From: Thiohalocapsa sp963695445
Lineage (GTDB): Bacteria > Pseudomonadota > Gammaproteobacteria > Chromatiales > Chromatiaceae
Assembly: GCA_963695445.1 (NCBI GenBank)
Contig: CAVOGV010000001.1
Coordinates: 62,001-126,000, forward strand
Length of the DNA stretch: 64,000 nt
Reading direction: 5' to 3'
Part shown: positions 48,159 through 58,900 of the stretch, in pieces
Layout: each line of letters starts with the position of its first letter
Position numbering within the stretch: the first letter of the stretch is position 1
Notes under the pieces: generated by a model
What the model was told of the DNA's origin: nothing
Seen by the model: only the letters and a program-made list of their open reading frames with translations
Databases searched by the model: none
Made by a program: the position numbers and the translations under genes

Positions 48159-48902
48159 TCACTGCGGCAGTTCATCGTCCCAAAAGAATGCCTCATCGTC
48201 CTCCGCGGGGGGATTACCATCGTAGACTTGGCTGCGCCGACGCTGAAGATATGCGTCGCGAACCAGCGAGTACGGATCGATTGCCGCCTCGTCCATCAGG
48301 TCGCCGGCGACCAGCAGATCCGCACGGCGGTCGACGATTCGAAGCCCGATGAAGCCCCAGTAGACCTCATTCAGCTCGATACTGAAAAACGGATCAAGCG
48401 CAATATCGCCAGCGAATCCGATATTGTCGCGCAGGCTGCCGGGGCCAAAGATCGGCAGCACGAAGTAGGGCCCCGCGTTAAAGCCCCAGTAGCCCAGTGT
48501 CTGACCGAAGTCTTCCTTGTAGCTTGGCAGACCGATATTAGACGCGACATCAAACAGTCCGGCGATGCCGACGGTGGAATTGACCGCAAGGCGGCCCACG
48601 TCGCTGGCGGCCCGCGACAGCTTGAACTGGAGCGCATTGTTGACCGCGGAGGTGAAATCCGCGATGTTGTTGAAGAAGTTGGTTACGCTGCGGTCGACCG
48701 GTTCGGGCGTGATGTACTGATAGCCCTTGGCGGCGGGCTTCAAGAACGCGTTGTCGAAATCCGTATTGAACCTGTGCATGGCGCGATTGTAGCCCTGCCA
48801 GGGGTCACGCGGGTCGCGGTACTCCGCCGGCACTGAACTGCAACCTGCGACCACTCCAATGGCCAAGCAGAGGCCCATGACGACACCGAGCCTGTTGTGC
48901 AT
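48159..48902 (-). CDS. mlaA: Intermembrane phospholipid transport lipoprotein MlaA (VacJ)
   Basis: 247-residue outer-membrane lipoprotein that removes misplaced phospholipids with the Mla system. Lipobox VVAGCSS after a signal peptide; family motifs RDPWQGYNRAMHRFN, VNNALQFKLSRAASDVGRLAVNSTVGIAGLFDVAS and FGQTLGYWGFNAGPYFVLPIFGP. ATG 48902 was chosen because it begins the signal peptide and has GGAG 9 bases upstream; the frame extends to 49079 but without lipoprotein logic. No other mla genes are next to it. Confidence 0.93.
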   Translation of the reverse strand: MHNRLGVVMGLCLAIGVVAGCSSVPAEYRDPRDPWQGYNRAMHRFNTDFDNAFLKPAAKGYQYITPEPVDRSVTNFFNNIADFTSAVNNALQFKLSRAASDVGRLAVNSTVGIAGLFDVASNIGLPSYKEDFGQTLGYWGFNAGPYFVLPIFGPGSLRDNIGFAGDIALDPFFSIELNEVYWGFIGLRIVDRRADLLVAGDLMDEAAIDPYSLVRDAYLQRRRSQVYDGNPPAEDDEAFFWDDELPQ

Positions 48903-48990
48903 GTACTTGATCTCCAACTCCAACCTCTGCCCGTTGTTCTGATTGGCCGCAGCTGTGCAGATGTTAGCATAGGCATCGGGCGGGTATTGG

Positions 48991-49907
48991 TCAGTACAGG
49001 CGTTCGATGTCGCATCCCGCGGCCGCCAGACGATCAAGCACTCCGCCGCGGCCCGGCAAGTGCAGCGCGCCGACGGCAATGAAGTGCCCGCCCTGGCCGA
49101 TCATCGGCAGTATGCGTTGCGCCATTCGTGCGTTGCGCGTGTCGATCAGTGCCACACGGAACCGTCGAGCCAACGCCGCGTCGGCGCTGCCGAGGTAGCT
49201 ATCGCCCAGCTGCATCAGCGCGGCCAGATCGCGCCGCTCGTAGGCGTCGACCAGCGACTGGAACATGCCAGGCATCTCGGGGAGCGATGCCAGCGTCTCG
49301 CGCAACAGCGACACCTGATCGTCCAGCCCCAGACCCTCGAACACTGCCAACTGCTCGTCCATGGTCTCGAGCCCGAGCACCGGGGTGCCGTTTGCCAATG
49401 CCCGCTGATAGAGTTCGAGGTCGAGAAACTGACCGGTCTTGGCCACCGGCATGCTCAGCAGCGTCATCACCGCCCAGGGCTTGAAGGCCCGCACCGCAAC
49501 CTCCGGAAGTCCACGCCCGGCAAGCGCCGCGATGCTGTCTCGATAGACATCCTCGGGCACCATGTCGGATAGGACGCGACCATCGTCGTAGGTCATGGCC
49601 GCGACCGACGCTGACATCGCCTTCGGCGTCGGGCACGACCTCCAAGACGAATGCCCGAGCCCGATCGAGATGCATGCGGACGGGCGCCGGCAAGGCTAGC
49701 ACCCGGGGGTCTTCGCTATGGATGGTGCCGAACAGATAGCTTGGCAGGTCCCCCCTCGGGCGGAACGACGCGAAACAGCAAGCCGTTGTCGAACTCACCG
49801 TCCGCTGCAAACAGGCAGGCCGGCGACACCCAAACCGCCAGCAAACACACCCACAGCAGCAAACGGCGCCAAGCAGCAGAGGCTCCGGACTGCATTGTCG
49901 CAGTCAT
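48991..49907 (-). CDS. TraB/GumN-family protein (two frameshifts)
   Basis: About 300 residues over three frames: signal peptide region WRRLLLWVCLLAVWVSPACLFA with GLLFRVVPPEG (49907 to ~49750), then PSYLFGTIHSEDPRVLALP...AFVLEVVPDAE (~49750 to ~49620), then MTYDDGRVLSDMVPEDVYRD...GHFIAVGALHLPGRGGVLDRL (to 48991). FGTIH and the GALHLPG segment are the conserved His-containing motifs of TraB/GumN metalloprotease-like proteins. The predicted product is exported. Each frame is clean, so two small indels would restore one gene. Confidence 0.8.
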
Positions 49908-50034
49908 CGAAACTTTGTTCTCCTCGGGCCGACTCGCCAGACTCGCCCAGATCTCGCCAAGATGATGATCAGATCGATGGCCGAAGTCATCAGCGCGTTT
50001 GGCATTTGCAGGCGCGGCTCTTATGCTGCACCGG

Positions 50035-50687
50035 ATGGATACAGAACAACGTCAACCGACACCCGATCGCCGGACGCTTCCGCGGATTTCTGCCCGTCGT
50101 GGTGGACGTGGAGACCGGGGGCTTCGACCCCCAGCGTCACGCCCTGCTCGAAATCGCCGCCGTCGTCATCCGTATGGAGGCCGATGGCTGGCTGAAACCC
50201 GGACCGACACTGGCCTGCCACGTGCTTCCGTTCATCGGAGCGGAGATGGACCCGCGTGCGCTGGCCTTTAACAAGATCGATCCGGAGCATCCGTTTCGCG
50301 ACGCGGTGGCCGAGCAGGATGCGCTGAACCGCATCTTGACCCCAATCCGCAAGGCGGTGAGCACGAGCGGATGTAACCGCGCCATTCTCGTGGGCCACAA
50401 TGCCCACTTCGATCTTGGTTTCGTCAAGGCGGCGGTGGAGCGAACCAACTACAAGCGCAATCCGTTTCATGCATTCAGCGTCTTCGACACGGTTTCGCTG
50501 GCGGGACTGGTCGTACGGTCAGACCGTTCTGGCCAAAGCCGTGCGAGCGGCGGGACTGGCTTGGGACGACTCCGCCGCCCACTCGGCGATCTACGATGCC
50601 GAACGGACTGCCGAGTTGTTCTGCACCATCGTCAACCGATGGCGCATGCTCGATCTGAGCAGCGGTTACCCAGGCTCGGTTGCCTGA
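50035..50687 (+). CDS. rnt: Ribonuclease T (frameshifted)
   Basis: DEDD-family 3'-5' exoribonuclease for tRNA end turnover and small RNA maturation. FRGFLPVVVDVETGGFD carries the first Asp/Glu pair, LVGHNAHFDLGFV the second Asp, and HSAIYDAERTAELF the final His/Asp. The start (MDTEQRQPT at 50035) and the end (YGQTVLAKAVRAAGLAW) are in one frame, the middle (RGFLPVV to SLAGLV) in another, implying indels near 50065 and 50512. It is convergent with grxD, a partner commonly found beside rnt in gammaproteobacteria. Confidence 0.85.
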
Positions 50688-50828
50688 TGACAGCCCGGGC
50701 GCCCGAAACGGCTCGCGGCCCCACAGGCCGCTACACGACAGTTTGTCTGGAGCGGCGCGATCTCTCCGGTGTCCGCCCGGCCCCTGCCTAATCGCGCCTT
50801 TTGCCTGAACGCCATCGCGGCGCGGCTC

Positions 50829-51170
50829 TCAGCTGTCCGCGCCCTGTCCCTGCGCCTTGGCCGCGGCGGCTTCCATCATGGTCTTCAGTTCGCCGGACGC
50901 GTGCAGTTCCAGCGTGATGTCGCAGCCGCCGACCAGCTCGCCGTCGATGTAGATCTGCGGGAAAGGTGGGCCAATCCGCGTAGCGCGGCAGGTTTTCGAA
51001 GATCTCCGGGTCCTGCAACACGTTCACATAGGCGAATTCCACGCCGGAGTCCCCAAGCGCCTGCGGGCGCGCATGGAGAAGCCGCACTGGGGCATTTGCG
51101 GGGTGCCCTTCATATAGATGACGACGGGGTTGCCCTTTACCTGCTGATCGATGCGCTCGATGACGTCCAT
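50829..51170 (-). CDS. grxD: Monothiol glutaredoxin Grx4 family (frameshifted)
   Basis: Fe-S cluster carrier. MDVIERIDQQVKGNPVVIYMKG, TPQMPQCGFSMRA (monothiol CGFS) in the first frame; ALGDSGVEFAYVNVLQDPEIFENLPRYADWPTFP in the second; and QIYIDGELVGGCDITLELHASGELKTM in the third, finishing QGADS-stop at 50829. Breaks are near 51075 and 50970; at the latter TTTCCC appears where TTCCC is expected, a homopolymer-type error. ATG at 51170. Confidence 0.87.
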
Positions 51171-51248
51171 TGCGTTACCTCAGTTTATCTAGGGGTGTCA
51201 TTGATCTACCGTCAGCGGGAAGTCGGGGTGTGCCCACGGCTTCTCAAG

Positions 51249-53040
51249 TCAGCCGCGGGCAGCTCCATCCACGTGCCGCTGCAACCAGAACTCCAGCAGC
51301 GCCAAATGCCAGAGCTTGCTGCCCTGGATGCGGGTGTGGTGCATGTCCGGTGCCGCCAGCAGGCGGTCGACGTAGTCGCGACGATAGATGCCTCGCTCGC
51401 GGCAGGCGGAAGAATCCAGGATGTCGCGCATGAACTCGAGGAACTCCCCGCGCACGTATTTCAGCGCCGGCATCGGGAAGTAGCCCTTGGGCCGGTCGAT
51501 GACCGCATCCGGCAGCCGACCGCGGGCAATGGCCTTGAGCGGATATTTACCGCCATCGCGCAGCTTCAGCGCAGGCGGACAGCGGGCGGCGATCTCCACC
51601 AGCTGGTGGTCCAGGAACGGCACCCGCGCCTCCAAGCCCCAGGCCATGGTCATGTTGTCCACGCGCTTGACCGGATCGTCGACGATCAGGGTGGTCACGT
51701 CCAGGCGCAGCACCGCGTCGATCAGCTCGTCCGCGAGGGGCTCGGCGAGGCGCGCGGCGATGTACTCCGCGGTATGATCCGGCCCGGCGTAGCCGGCCGA
51801 CACCATGCGCAGATATTCGTCGTGGTCGCGATCGAAATAGTGTTTGCGCAGCCGATCGACGGCGGCGCCAGTGGTCTCGGCGGCGATGCGCGGATACCAG
51901 AAATAGCCACCGAACACCTCGTCCGCGCCTTGGCCGGACTGCACCACCTTGATCTCCTGCGAGACCCGTTCGGCGAGCAGATAAAAGGCCACCGCGTCCT
52001 GACCGAACATCGGCTCGGCCATGGCGTCGACCGCCTCCGGCAGGCGCGCCAGCACGTCGCTGTTGGGCACGCGCAAGCGGTGATGGCGAGTCTGGTAGCG
52101 CTCGGCCACCGGCGTCGAGTACTCGAACTCGCTGCCGGCCTCCTCCGGCGTGTCTTCGAAGCCGACGGAGAAGGTATGCAGATCGCTGACGCCGTTCTCG
52201 GCCAGCAGCGCCACCAGCAGACTGGAATCGAGCCCGCCGGAGAGCAGCACGCCCACCGGCACGTCGGCGATCTCGCGGCGCTTGCGCACGGCGTTCTGCA
52301 AGGCGTCGTGGATCGCGTCGATCCAATCGGCGTCGGATAGCGGCTCGGCGGGACGGGTGGCGTCCAAGCTGCCAGTAGGCGCGCTCGGTGCGCCGACCGT
52401 CCGCGTCGATACGCAGCCAGTGCGCGGGCGGGAGCTTGCGCACGCCCTGCAGGATGGTGCGCGGCGCCGGGACCACCGCATGCAGCGTGAACAAATGTGC
52501 AGCGCCACCGGGTCGATGCCGGTGTCGACGCCGCCTGCCGCGAGCAACGCCTGCGGGCTGGACGCGAAACGCAGCCGAGCATCGTCGTCGGTCCAGTACA
52601 GGGGCTTGATGCCGAAGCGGTCGCGGGCCAGAAACAGCAGTTGTTTGTTCGCATCCCAGATGCGCGAAGGCGAACATGCCGTGCAGGCGCGCGACGCAGT
52701 CCTCGCCCCAGGCGTGCCAGGCCTTCAGGATCACCTCGGTGTCGCCGTCGGAGAAGAAGTGATAGCCCAGCCCTTGCAGCTCGCGGCGCAGCTCCGGATA
52801 GTTGTAAATCGCGCCGTTGAACACCAGCGCGAGACCCAGTTGCTGGTCCACCATCGGCTGGTTCGAGCGCACCGATAGATCGATGATGGACAGGCGCCGA
52901 TGACCGAAGCCGAGCGGACCGTCGCTGTAGCTGCCGCCATGATCCGGCCCCCGCTTGACCAGCCGCGACATCATGCGCGACACCGCGTCCAGGTCCGCCG
53001 GCGCGCCGTCCAGACGCAGTTCACCGCAGATTCCGCACAT
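51249..53040 (-). CDS. N-acetylglutaminylglutamine amidotransferase (asparagine synthetase-like, frameshifted)
   Basis: Class II glutamine amidotransferase plus AsnB-type synthetase domain. MCGICGELRLDG has the catalytic Cys2, followed by GHRRLSIIDLS and FNGAIYNYPELRRELQG. The synthetase part has GVLLSGGLDSSLLVALLAE (PP-loop), SGQGADEVFGGYFWYP and DDPVKRVDNMTMAWGLEARVPFLDH. These segments match the NAGGN-forming subfamily better than ordinary AsnB. NAGGN is an osmolyte dipeptide made under salt stress. The region 52350-52670 changes frame at least three times. The partner NAGGN synthetase gene is not in the window. Confidence 0.8.
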
Positions 53041-53104
53041 GCTGTTGGTTCCTTAAGTAGAGTTACGAGTGGCTCGGGGTGAGTCTCGAGGGGTGTCGAC
53101 AGGG

Positions 53105-54796
53105 TCAGTGGTCAGTCTTGTCCTGCCCACGAGTACAGCAAAGCGACGATTTCTGCAAACGAAGCACAGACATTGAGGCCAGACGCGGACATGCGGCACC
53201 TCGCCCCTCGTCACTCGTCACTCGCTCCTCGCCACTGGTCTTTCCCCATCCCCCGCCGCCAGGCGTCTCGATCCGCAACCGGTCGCCGGCGACCAGTTCC
53301 AACGCCACCTTCGCCGGCAGCGGCCGGTCGTTGAGCCATTGCGCGCCGGGGCGGCCATCCGCACCGCCGGCGAGCCCCCAGGGGGCATGCCGCCGACGTT
53401 CACCGATCAGCGTGGCATGGGCCGGCGACAGGCATTCGAACTCGCGCACCAGTCCGTCGCCGCCGGCACGACGGCCAGCGCCGCCGGAGCCCGACCGAAG
53501 CTGGTAGCGCGTCACCCGCAGCGGAAAGTGCGACTCGATGACCTCGATCGGCGTGTTCAACGTATTGGTCATGTGGGTCTGCACGCCGGATAGGCCGCCG
53601 CCGTGTTTGCCGGCGCCCATGCCGCCGCCGATGGTCTCGTAGTAGTCCCAGGCGCGGCAGCCGCCGTCGTTCTCCAGTTCGCCGCCGATGGCCAGATTGT
53701 TCATGCTGCCATGGCTGGCGGCGGGGATCAGTTCAGGCAACGGCTGCGCCAAGGCGCCGAGCACCGCATCGACGATGCGGGTGCTGGTCTCGACGTTGCC
53801 GGCGGCCACCGCGGCGGGGCGCTCGGCGTTGACCAGGCAGCCCAACGGGGCGCGCAGTCGGATCGGCCGCAAGCTCCCCGCGCAGGCCGGCGTCTGCGGC
53901 GGCATCAGACAGCGAAAAGCGTAGAAGACCGCGGCGGCGGCCACCGCCAAGGGGCAGTTGATGTTGCCCGGCACCTGACTGCCGGTGCCGCTGAAGTCGC
54001 AGTCGACCTCGCCATCGCGCACCCGCAGCGTGACGCTGATCGGGATGTCGCAATTGCCCTGACCGTCGTCGTCCATCCAATCAGTAAAGCGGTAGGTGCC
54101 GTCCGGGATCTCGGTCAACGCGGCCCGCGCCAGGCGCTCGCCATAGGCATTCATCGCCTCCAGCCCGGCCCGGAAGGCGTCCACGCCGAGCCCGTCCACA
54201 AGCTCCGCGACCCGCGCACGGCCGGCCCGATTGGCGCTGATCTGGGCAAAGAAGTCGCCACGCGCATGGTCCGGATTGCGCATGCCGCCGGTGAGCTCCG
54301 CAAGCGCAGTCTCATCGAGCCGATCCTGGCGCAGCAGATGGCGAGGCGCGATCACCACCCCTTCGTCCGACAACCTGCGCGAGATCGGCATCGACCCCGG
54401 CGTGCTGGCGCCAATGTCCGCGTGATGCGCCCGATTGACGACAAAGGCGACCAGCGCGCCGGCCACAAACACCGGCGCAATGACGGTCACGTCCGGCAGA
54501 TGCGTCCCGCCCAGGTACGGATCATTGACGATGACCATGTCGCCGTCGGCCCAATCGAGACCGCCCACGAGGTCAGCCATCGCAAACGCCATGCTCCCCA
54601 GATGCACCGGGATGTGCGCCGCCTGGGCGCACAGGGCGCCGTCGGCGTCGAACACCGCACAAGAGAAGTCGAGTCGGTCGCGGATATTCGGCGACAGCGC
54701 CGCATTGCGCAGCACCGCACCCATCTCGTCGCAGACCGCCTCGAGACGGCTGACGAAAAGGCTCAGTTCGATGGCGTTGAGACTGGCTGCGGTCAT
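53105..54796 (-). CDS. hyuB: Hydantoinase B / oxoprolinase family protein (HyuB)
   Basis: 563 residues, single-subunit homologue of the ATP-dependent N-methylhydantoinase/5-oxoprolinase B part. Motifs include RNAALSPNIRDRLDFSCAVFD, GDMVIVNDPYLGGTHLPDV, NRAHHADIGGxxPGS-like NRAHHADIGASTPGS, and a Gly-rich end TPGGGGWG. ATG 54796 starts MTAASLNAIELSLF; an open frame continues to 54928. The C-terminal ~45 residues after GGGGWG are read through a repetitive CTCGTCACTCGTCACTCG stretch and are probably non-native. The usual HyuA partner is not adjacent. Confidence 0.88.
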   Translation of the reverse strand: MTAASLNAIELSLFVSRLEAVCDEMGAVLRNAALSPNIRDRLDFSCAVFDADGALCAQAAHIPVHLGSMAFAMADLVGGLDWADGDMVIVNDPYLGGTHLPDVTVIAPVFVAGALVAFVVNRAHHADIGASTPGSMPISRRLSDEGVVIAPRHLLRQDRLDETALAELTGGMRNPDHARGDFFAQISANRAGRARVAELVDGLGVDAFRAGLEAMNAYGERLARAALTEIPDGTYRFTDWMDDDGQGNCDIPISVTLRVRDGEVDCDFSGTGSQVPGNINCPLAVAAAAVFYAFRCLMPPQTPACAGSLRPIRLRAPLGCLVNAERPAAVAAGNVETSTRIVDAVLGALAQPLPELIPAASHGSMNNLAIGGELENDGGCRAWDYYETIGGGMGAGKHGGGLSGVQTHMTNTLNTPIEVIESHFPLRVTRYQLRSGSGGAGRRAGGDGLVREFECLSPAHATLIGERRRHAPWGLAGGADGRPGAQWLNDRPLPAKVALELVAGDRLRIETPGGGGWGKTSGEERVTSDEGRGAACPRLASMSVLRLQKSSLCCTRGQDKTDH

Positions 54797-54988
54797 GTGG
54801 CTGGCACGGCTTCTGGCACGGCTTCGGGCGCGGCCCGAGCGGGCGAAACCGGCATCGTCGCACGCGCTCGGCAGGGCGCCAAGTCGCGCCATCCATCCGA
54901 CCCGCTTGACATCAACCCGGCCGGGCACAACCTTTCAAGCCCGAGTCAGAAGCCCACCCATTCAGTCACGACCTGGAGGTTAACAACC

Positions 54989-55567
54989 ATGACCCACGAA
55001 CTGCCAGCACTCCCCTACGAGAAGAACGCCCTGGAGCCTGTGATCTCCGCCGAGACCATCGACTACCACTACGGCAAGCATCACCAGACCTACGTCACCA
55101 ACCTGAACAACCTGATCCCGGGCACCGAGTTCGAGAACCTGTCGCTGGAAGACATCGTCAAGAAGGCATCCGGCGGCATCTTCAACAACGCCGCCCAGGT
55201 CTGGAACCACACCTTCTACTGGAACTGCCTCAGCCCGAACGGCGGCGGCGAGCCCAGCGGCGCGCTGGCCGACGCCATCAACGCCAAGTTCGGCTCCTTC
55301 GACGAGTTCAAGAAGGCCTTCAGCCAGTCCGCCGCCACCAACTTCGGCTCCGGCTGGACCTGGCTGATCAAGAACGCCGACGGCAGCGTCGACCTGATGA
55401 ACACCTCCAACGCCGGCACCCCGCTGGCCGAAGGCAAGACCGCGCTGCTCACCGTCGACGTCTGGGAGCATGCCTACTACGTCGACTACCGCAACGCCCG
55501 CCCGAAGTACCTCGAAGCGATCTGGGGCAAGATCAACTGGGACTTCGTCGCCGCCAACTACGGCTGA
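54989..55567 (+). CDS. sodB: Superoxide dismutase [Fe]
   Basis: 192 residues. Metal ligands: His in IDYHYGKHHQTYV, His in QVWNHTFYW, Asp and His in DVWEHAYYVDYRN. Fe-type features are AAQVWNHTFYW, with the active-site Gln in the N-terminal domain, and NFGSGWTWL. GGAGG precedes ATG 54989. It removes superoxide in the cytosol. A perfect hairpin lies ~90 bases downstream. Confidence 0.97.
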   Translation: MTHELPALPYEKNALEPVISAETIDYHYGKHHQTYVTNLNNLIPGTEFENLSLEDIVKKASGGIFNNAAQVWNHTFYWNCLSPNGGGEPSGALADAINAKFGSFDEFKKAFSQSAATNFGSGWTWLIKNADGSVDLMNTSNAGTPLAEGKTALLTVDVWEHAYYVDYRNARPKYLEAIWGKINWDFVAANYG

Positions 55568-55936
55568 GCCGATCACTGTATTTCTTCATAACAGAGTTCC
55601 GAAACGAGTAATATAGCCCCGAAAAGACGGGCTCCCCGAAGAAGTAGTGCCCCGAAATGGCCCAGCGACGCGCTGGGCCAGCTGTATGCCCCTTCCAGGG
55701 TGTCTGGACGCCTCTCACGAAACCCCTCGCCAAGACGAATGCTACCGACGCCACGGATTGCAAACCGATCATGCTAGGTCGGCTTTTGCCAAGAGCAGCC
55801 GATAAACGATGTGTAAGAACTGCTGGCTCCGACGCCGGTAGTGCCGTAACCGGTAGGCCAATTTCACATAGATCCCAATTTCGTATGGGGGTCAGAACTG
55901 GTCAACGCGGATCGGCCTGCCCACGCTGGATCGCCT
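55568..55936. other. Intergenic region between sodB and the RND pump
   Basis: About 370 bases between convergent genes. It holds one strong hairpin (55658-55680) and otherwise nothing recognisable. Confidence 0.5.
55658..55680 (+). terminator. Perfect 10-bp hairpin downstream of sodB
   Basis: TGGCCCAGCG and CGCTGGGCCA around loop ACG. There is no U-tract. It lies between convergent sodB and the RND gene and could block read-through from either side. Confidence 0.45.
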
Positions 55937-58900
55937 CTACGCGGACCCACTTGCGAGCGCGCCTTCCCCGTCATCCGGCGTATGCCCCGGCGCGACCCCC
56001 TGACCCGCGTCCTTATGGCCGTGGCGCATCCAAAGAAAGTAGATGACCGGAACCGCCATGCGCGAGATGAACAGCGAAGCCACCTCGCCGGCCATCAGCG
56101 ATATCGCGAGTCCCTGGAATATGGGGTCGAACAGGATGACGCTACCGCCGACGACGACGGCCATGGCGGTCAGCATCATCGGACGGAAGCGGATGGCACC
56201 CGCGTCGATGACGGCCTCCGACAGCGCCATGCCCTGCTTGACCCGGAGCTTGATGAAGTCCACGAGGATGATGGAGTTGCGCACGACGATGCCGGCGCCA
56301 GCCATGAAGCCGATCATCGACGTGGCCGTGAAGAAGGCGCCGAAGGCCCAGTGTGCCGGCAGGATGCCGATCAGCGAGAACGGGATCGCGGCCATGATGA
56401 TCACCGGCGCGCGGAACGAGCGGAACCAGCCCACCACCAGCGTGTAGATCAGCACCAGCACCACGGCGAACGCGGCGCCGAGGTCACGAAACACCTCGTA
56501 GGTGATCTGCCACTCGCCGTCCCACTTCATGCTCGGCGTTTGCGTCGAGAAGGGCTGGCGGACGTTCCAGACTGTCAGCGGCGCGTCGCGTCCCTCCGGG
56601 ACGTACTCGCGGATCTTCTCATTGAGCCGCAGGATGGCATAGACGGGGCTTTCTTCCGCGCCGGCGACGTCGGCGGTGACATAGACCACCGGCAGCATGT
56701 TCTTGCGGTGGATGCTCTTCTCACCGACACTCGGCACCATGCGGGTGACCTCACCCAGGGGCACGCATTGGCCATCGCTGCCGACGCCCTGCAGCCATGC
56801 CGGACCGGCCATGCCGGCCGTCGGCAGGCAAAGTGGCATCGGCGACATCTCGCCAGGATCGGCGCGCTGCCGCAACGCAAGCCGAACGACGATCGGCACA
56901 TCCTCACGCTCCCCCGACGCGTGCAGCAGACCGGCCGTGGCGCCGGCCTGCGCGATCTGGACAGCCTGGTCGACCTGCTCCGCACCGATGTTGTTCAGCG
57001 CCGCCTTCTCCTGGTCGAACTGCAGGATCAGCCGCGGCTGGTCGGCCTCGACATAGGAGTCGACGTCGACGACACCGGGCGTTTCCTCGAACAGGGTTTG
57101 GATCTCGGTCGGCGATGCGGATCTGCTCGTCATAGTCCGGGCCATAGATCTCGGCGACGATGGTCTGCAACACCGGCGGTCCGGGCGGGACCTCCGCGAC
57201 CTTGATCCGGGCGCCGAGGCGCTCTGCCAGTGGGGTGATCTTCTCGCGGATGCGCCGGGCGATTGCGTGGCTCTGCCAGTCGCGCTCGTCCTTCGACACG
57301 AACTTGATCTGGATGTCGGCGACAGCAGGCCCCTGGCGCAGAAAGTAATGCCGCACCAAGCCGTTGAAGTTATAGGGCGCCGCGGTACCGGCATAGATCT
57401 GGTAGTCGAGCACCTCGGGCTCGGTACGTATCTGTGCGGCGAGGTCCTGGGCCACGCGCAGCGTGCGCTCAAGCGTCGTGCCCTCGTCCATGTCGATGAT
57501 GACCTGCAGCTCGCTCTTGTTGTCGTAGGGCAGCATCTTGACCTTGACCAGGCCCGTGGCGACCATCCCGCAGGCGGCGATCAGCAGCAGGGTAATGCCG
57601 GCGAGAAAGCCGATGCCGAGCATCGGCCGATGGATCATCGGTCCCATCACGCGGCGGTAAAGGCGCGTGGTCCAATCCTCCTTCTCGCCGGCCTGGCCCC
57701 CGTGGCGCGCGTGCCAGCGCAGCATGCGGTAGGCCGCCCAAGGCGTGACGACGAAGGCGACAGCCATCGAGAACAGCATCGCGGCGGTCGCGCCGATCGG
57801 GATCGGGCGCATGTAAGGCCCCATGAGTCCCTGGACGAAGGCCATGGGCAGGACCGCGGCGATCACCGTCAGCGTGGCCAGGATCAACGGACTACGCACC
57901 TCGTTGACGGCCTCGACCGTGACCTCCTTCAGCGGCCGGTTGCGGTTTTCCGGCAGGCGGAAATGCCGCACGACGTTTTCCACGTCGACGATCGGGTCGT
58001 CCACCAGGATGCCGATGGAGAAGATCAACGCGAACAAGGTGACGCGGTTGAGCGTGAAGCCGAGCAGATAGAAGGTCGCCAGCGTCAGCGCGAGGGTGGT
58101 CGGGATGGCGATCGCGACGACAGCGGATTCGCGCCAGCCCAGCACGATCGCCACCAGCAGCGTGACGCCGACGACCGCAAGGCCCATGTGGAACAGCAGC
58201 TCGTCGGACTTCTCCGTCGCGGTGCGACCATAGTCGCGGGTCACGGTCACCTCGACGCCATCGGGGATGACGTTGCCGCGCAGCAGGTCGACCTTGCGCA
58301 TGACCTCCGCAACGACGCTCACGGCATTGGTGCCCTTGCGCTTGGCGACGGTTAGAGTCACCGCGGGCTCTTCGGTCGGCATGCCCGCGTCGGCCCCCTC
58401 GGCTTGCGCGCCGCGGCCGAAGAGCACATAGGTCTCTGGCTCCTCGGGGCCATCGATGATCGTGGCGACGTCCCGTAGGTAGACCTGCTGACCCATGTGC
58501 ACGCCGACGACGACCATCTCGACATCGCGTCGGTCGCGCAGGAAGCCGCCCGTCTCGATCAGCGTCTCGGTGTCGCCGAGCGGGAAACTGCCGGCCCGGT
58601 TCTGGCGATTGGCAGCGCGCAGGATGCGCAGGACGTTGGTCGGATCGATCTGGTAGGCGCTGAGCAGCGTCGCGTCCAGTTCCACCCGCACCTGGCGGCG
58701 CTGACCACCGATCAGGCTGGTCTCCGAGACATCGGGGACCTGTTTGACGGCGTCGTCAACCGCTGCGGCGATCTTGCGCAGCGCGTAGAAGTCAGAGCCG
58801 CCGCCGTGCAGCGTCAGCGCCAGTACGGGCACGTCGTCGATGCGCCGAGGCTTGAGCAACGGCCTCGACGCGCCGTCAGGGATGCGGTCGAGGTTGGCGT

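Noticed and set aside
50769..52340. 523-codon plus-strand frame opposite grxD and the asnB-like gene
   Set aside because: Shadow frame. The minus strand contains recognisable conserved domains throughout.
53603..55567. 654-codon plus-strand frame running through the hydantoinase region into sodB
   Set aside because: Only its last 193 codons (sodB) are real; the rest is antisense to hyuB, with His/Arg/Gly-rich shadow composition.
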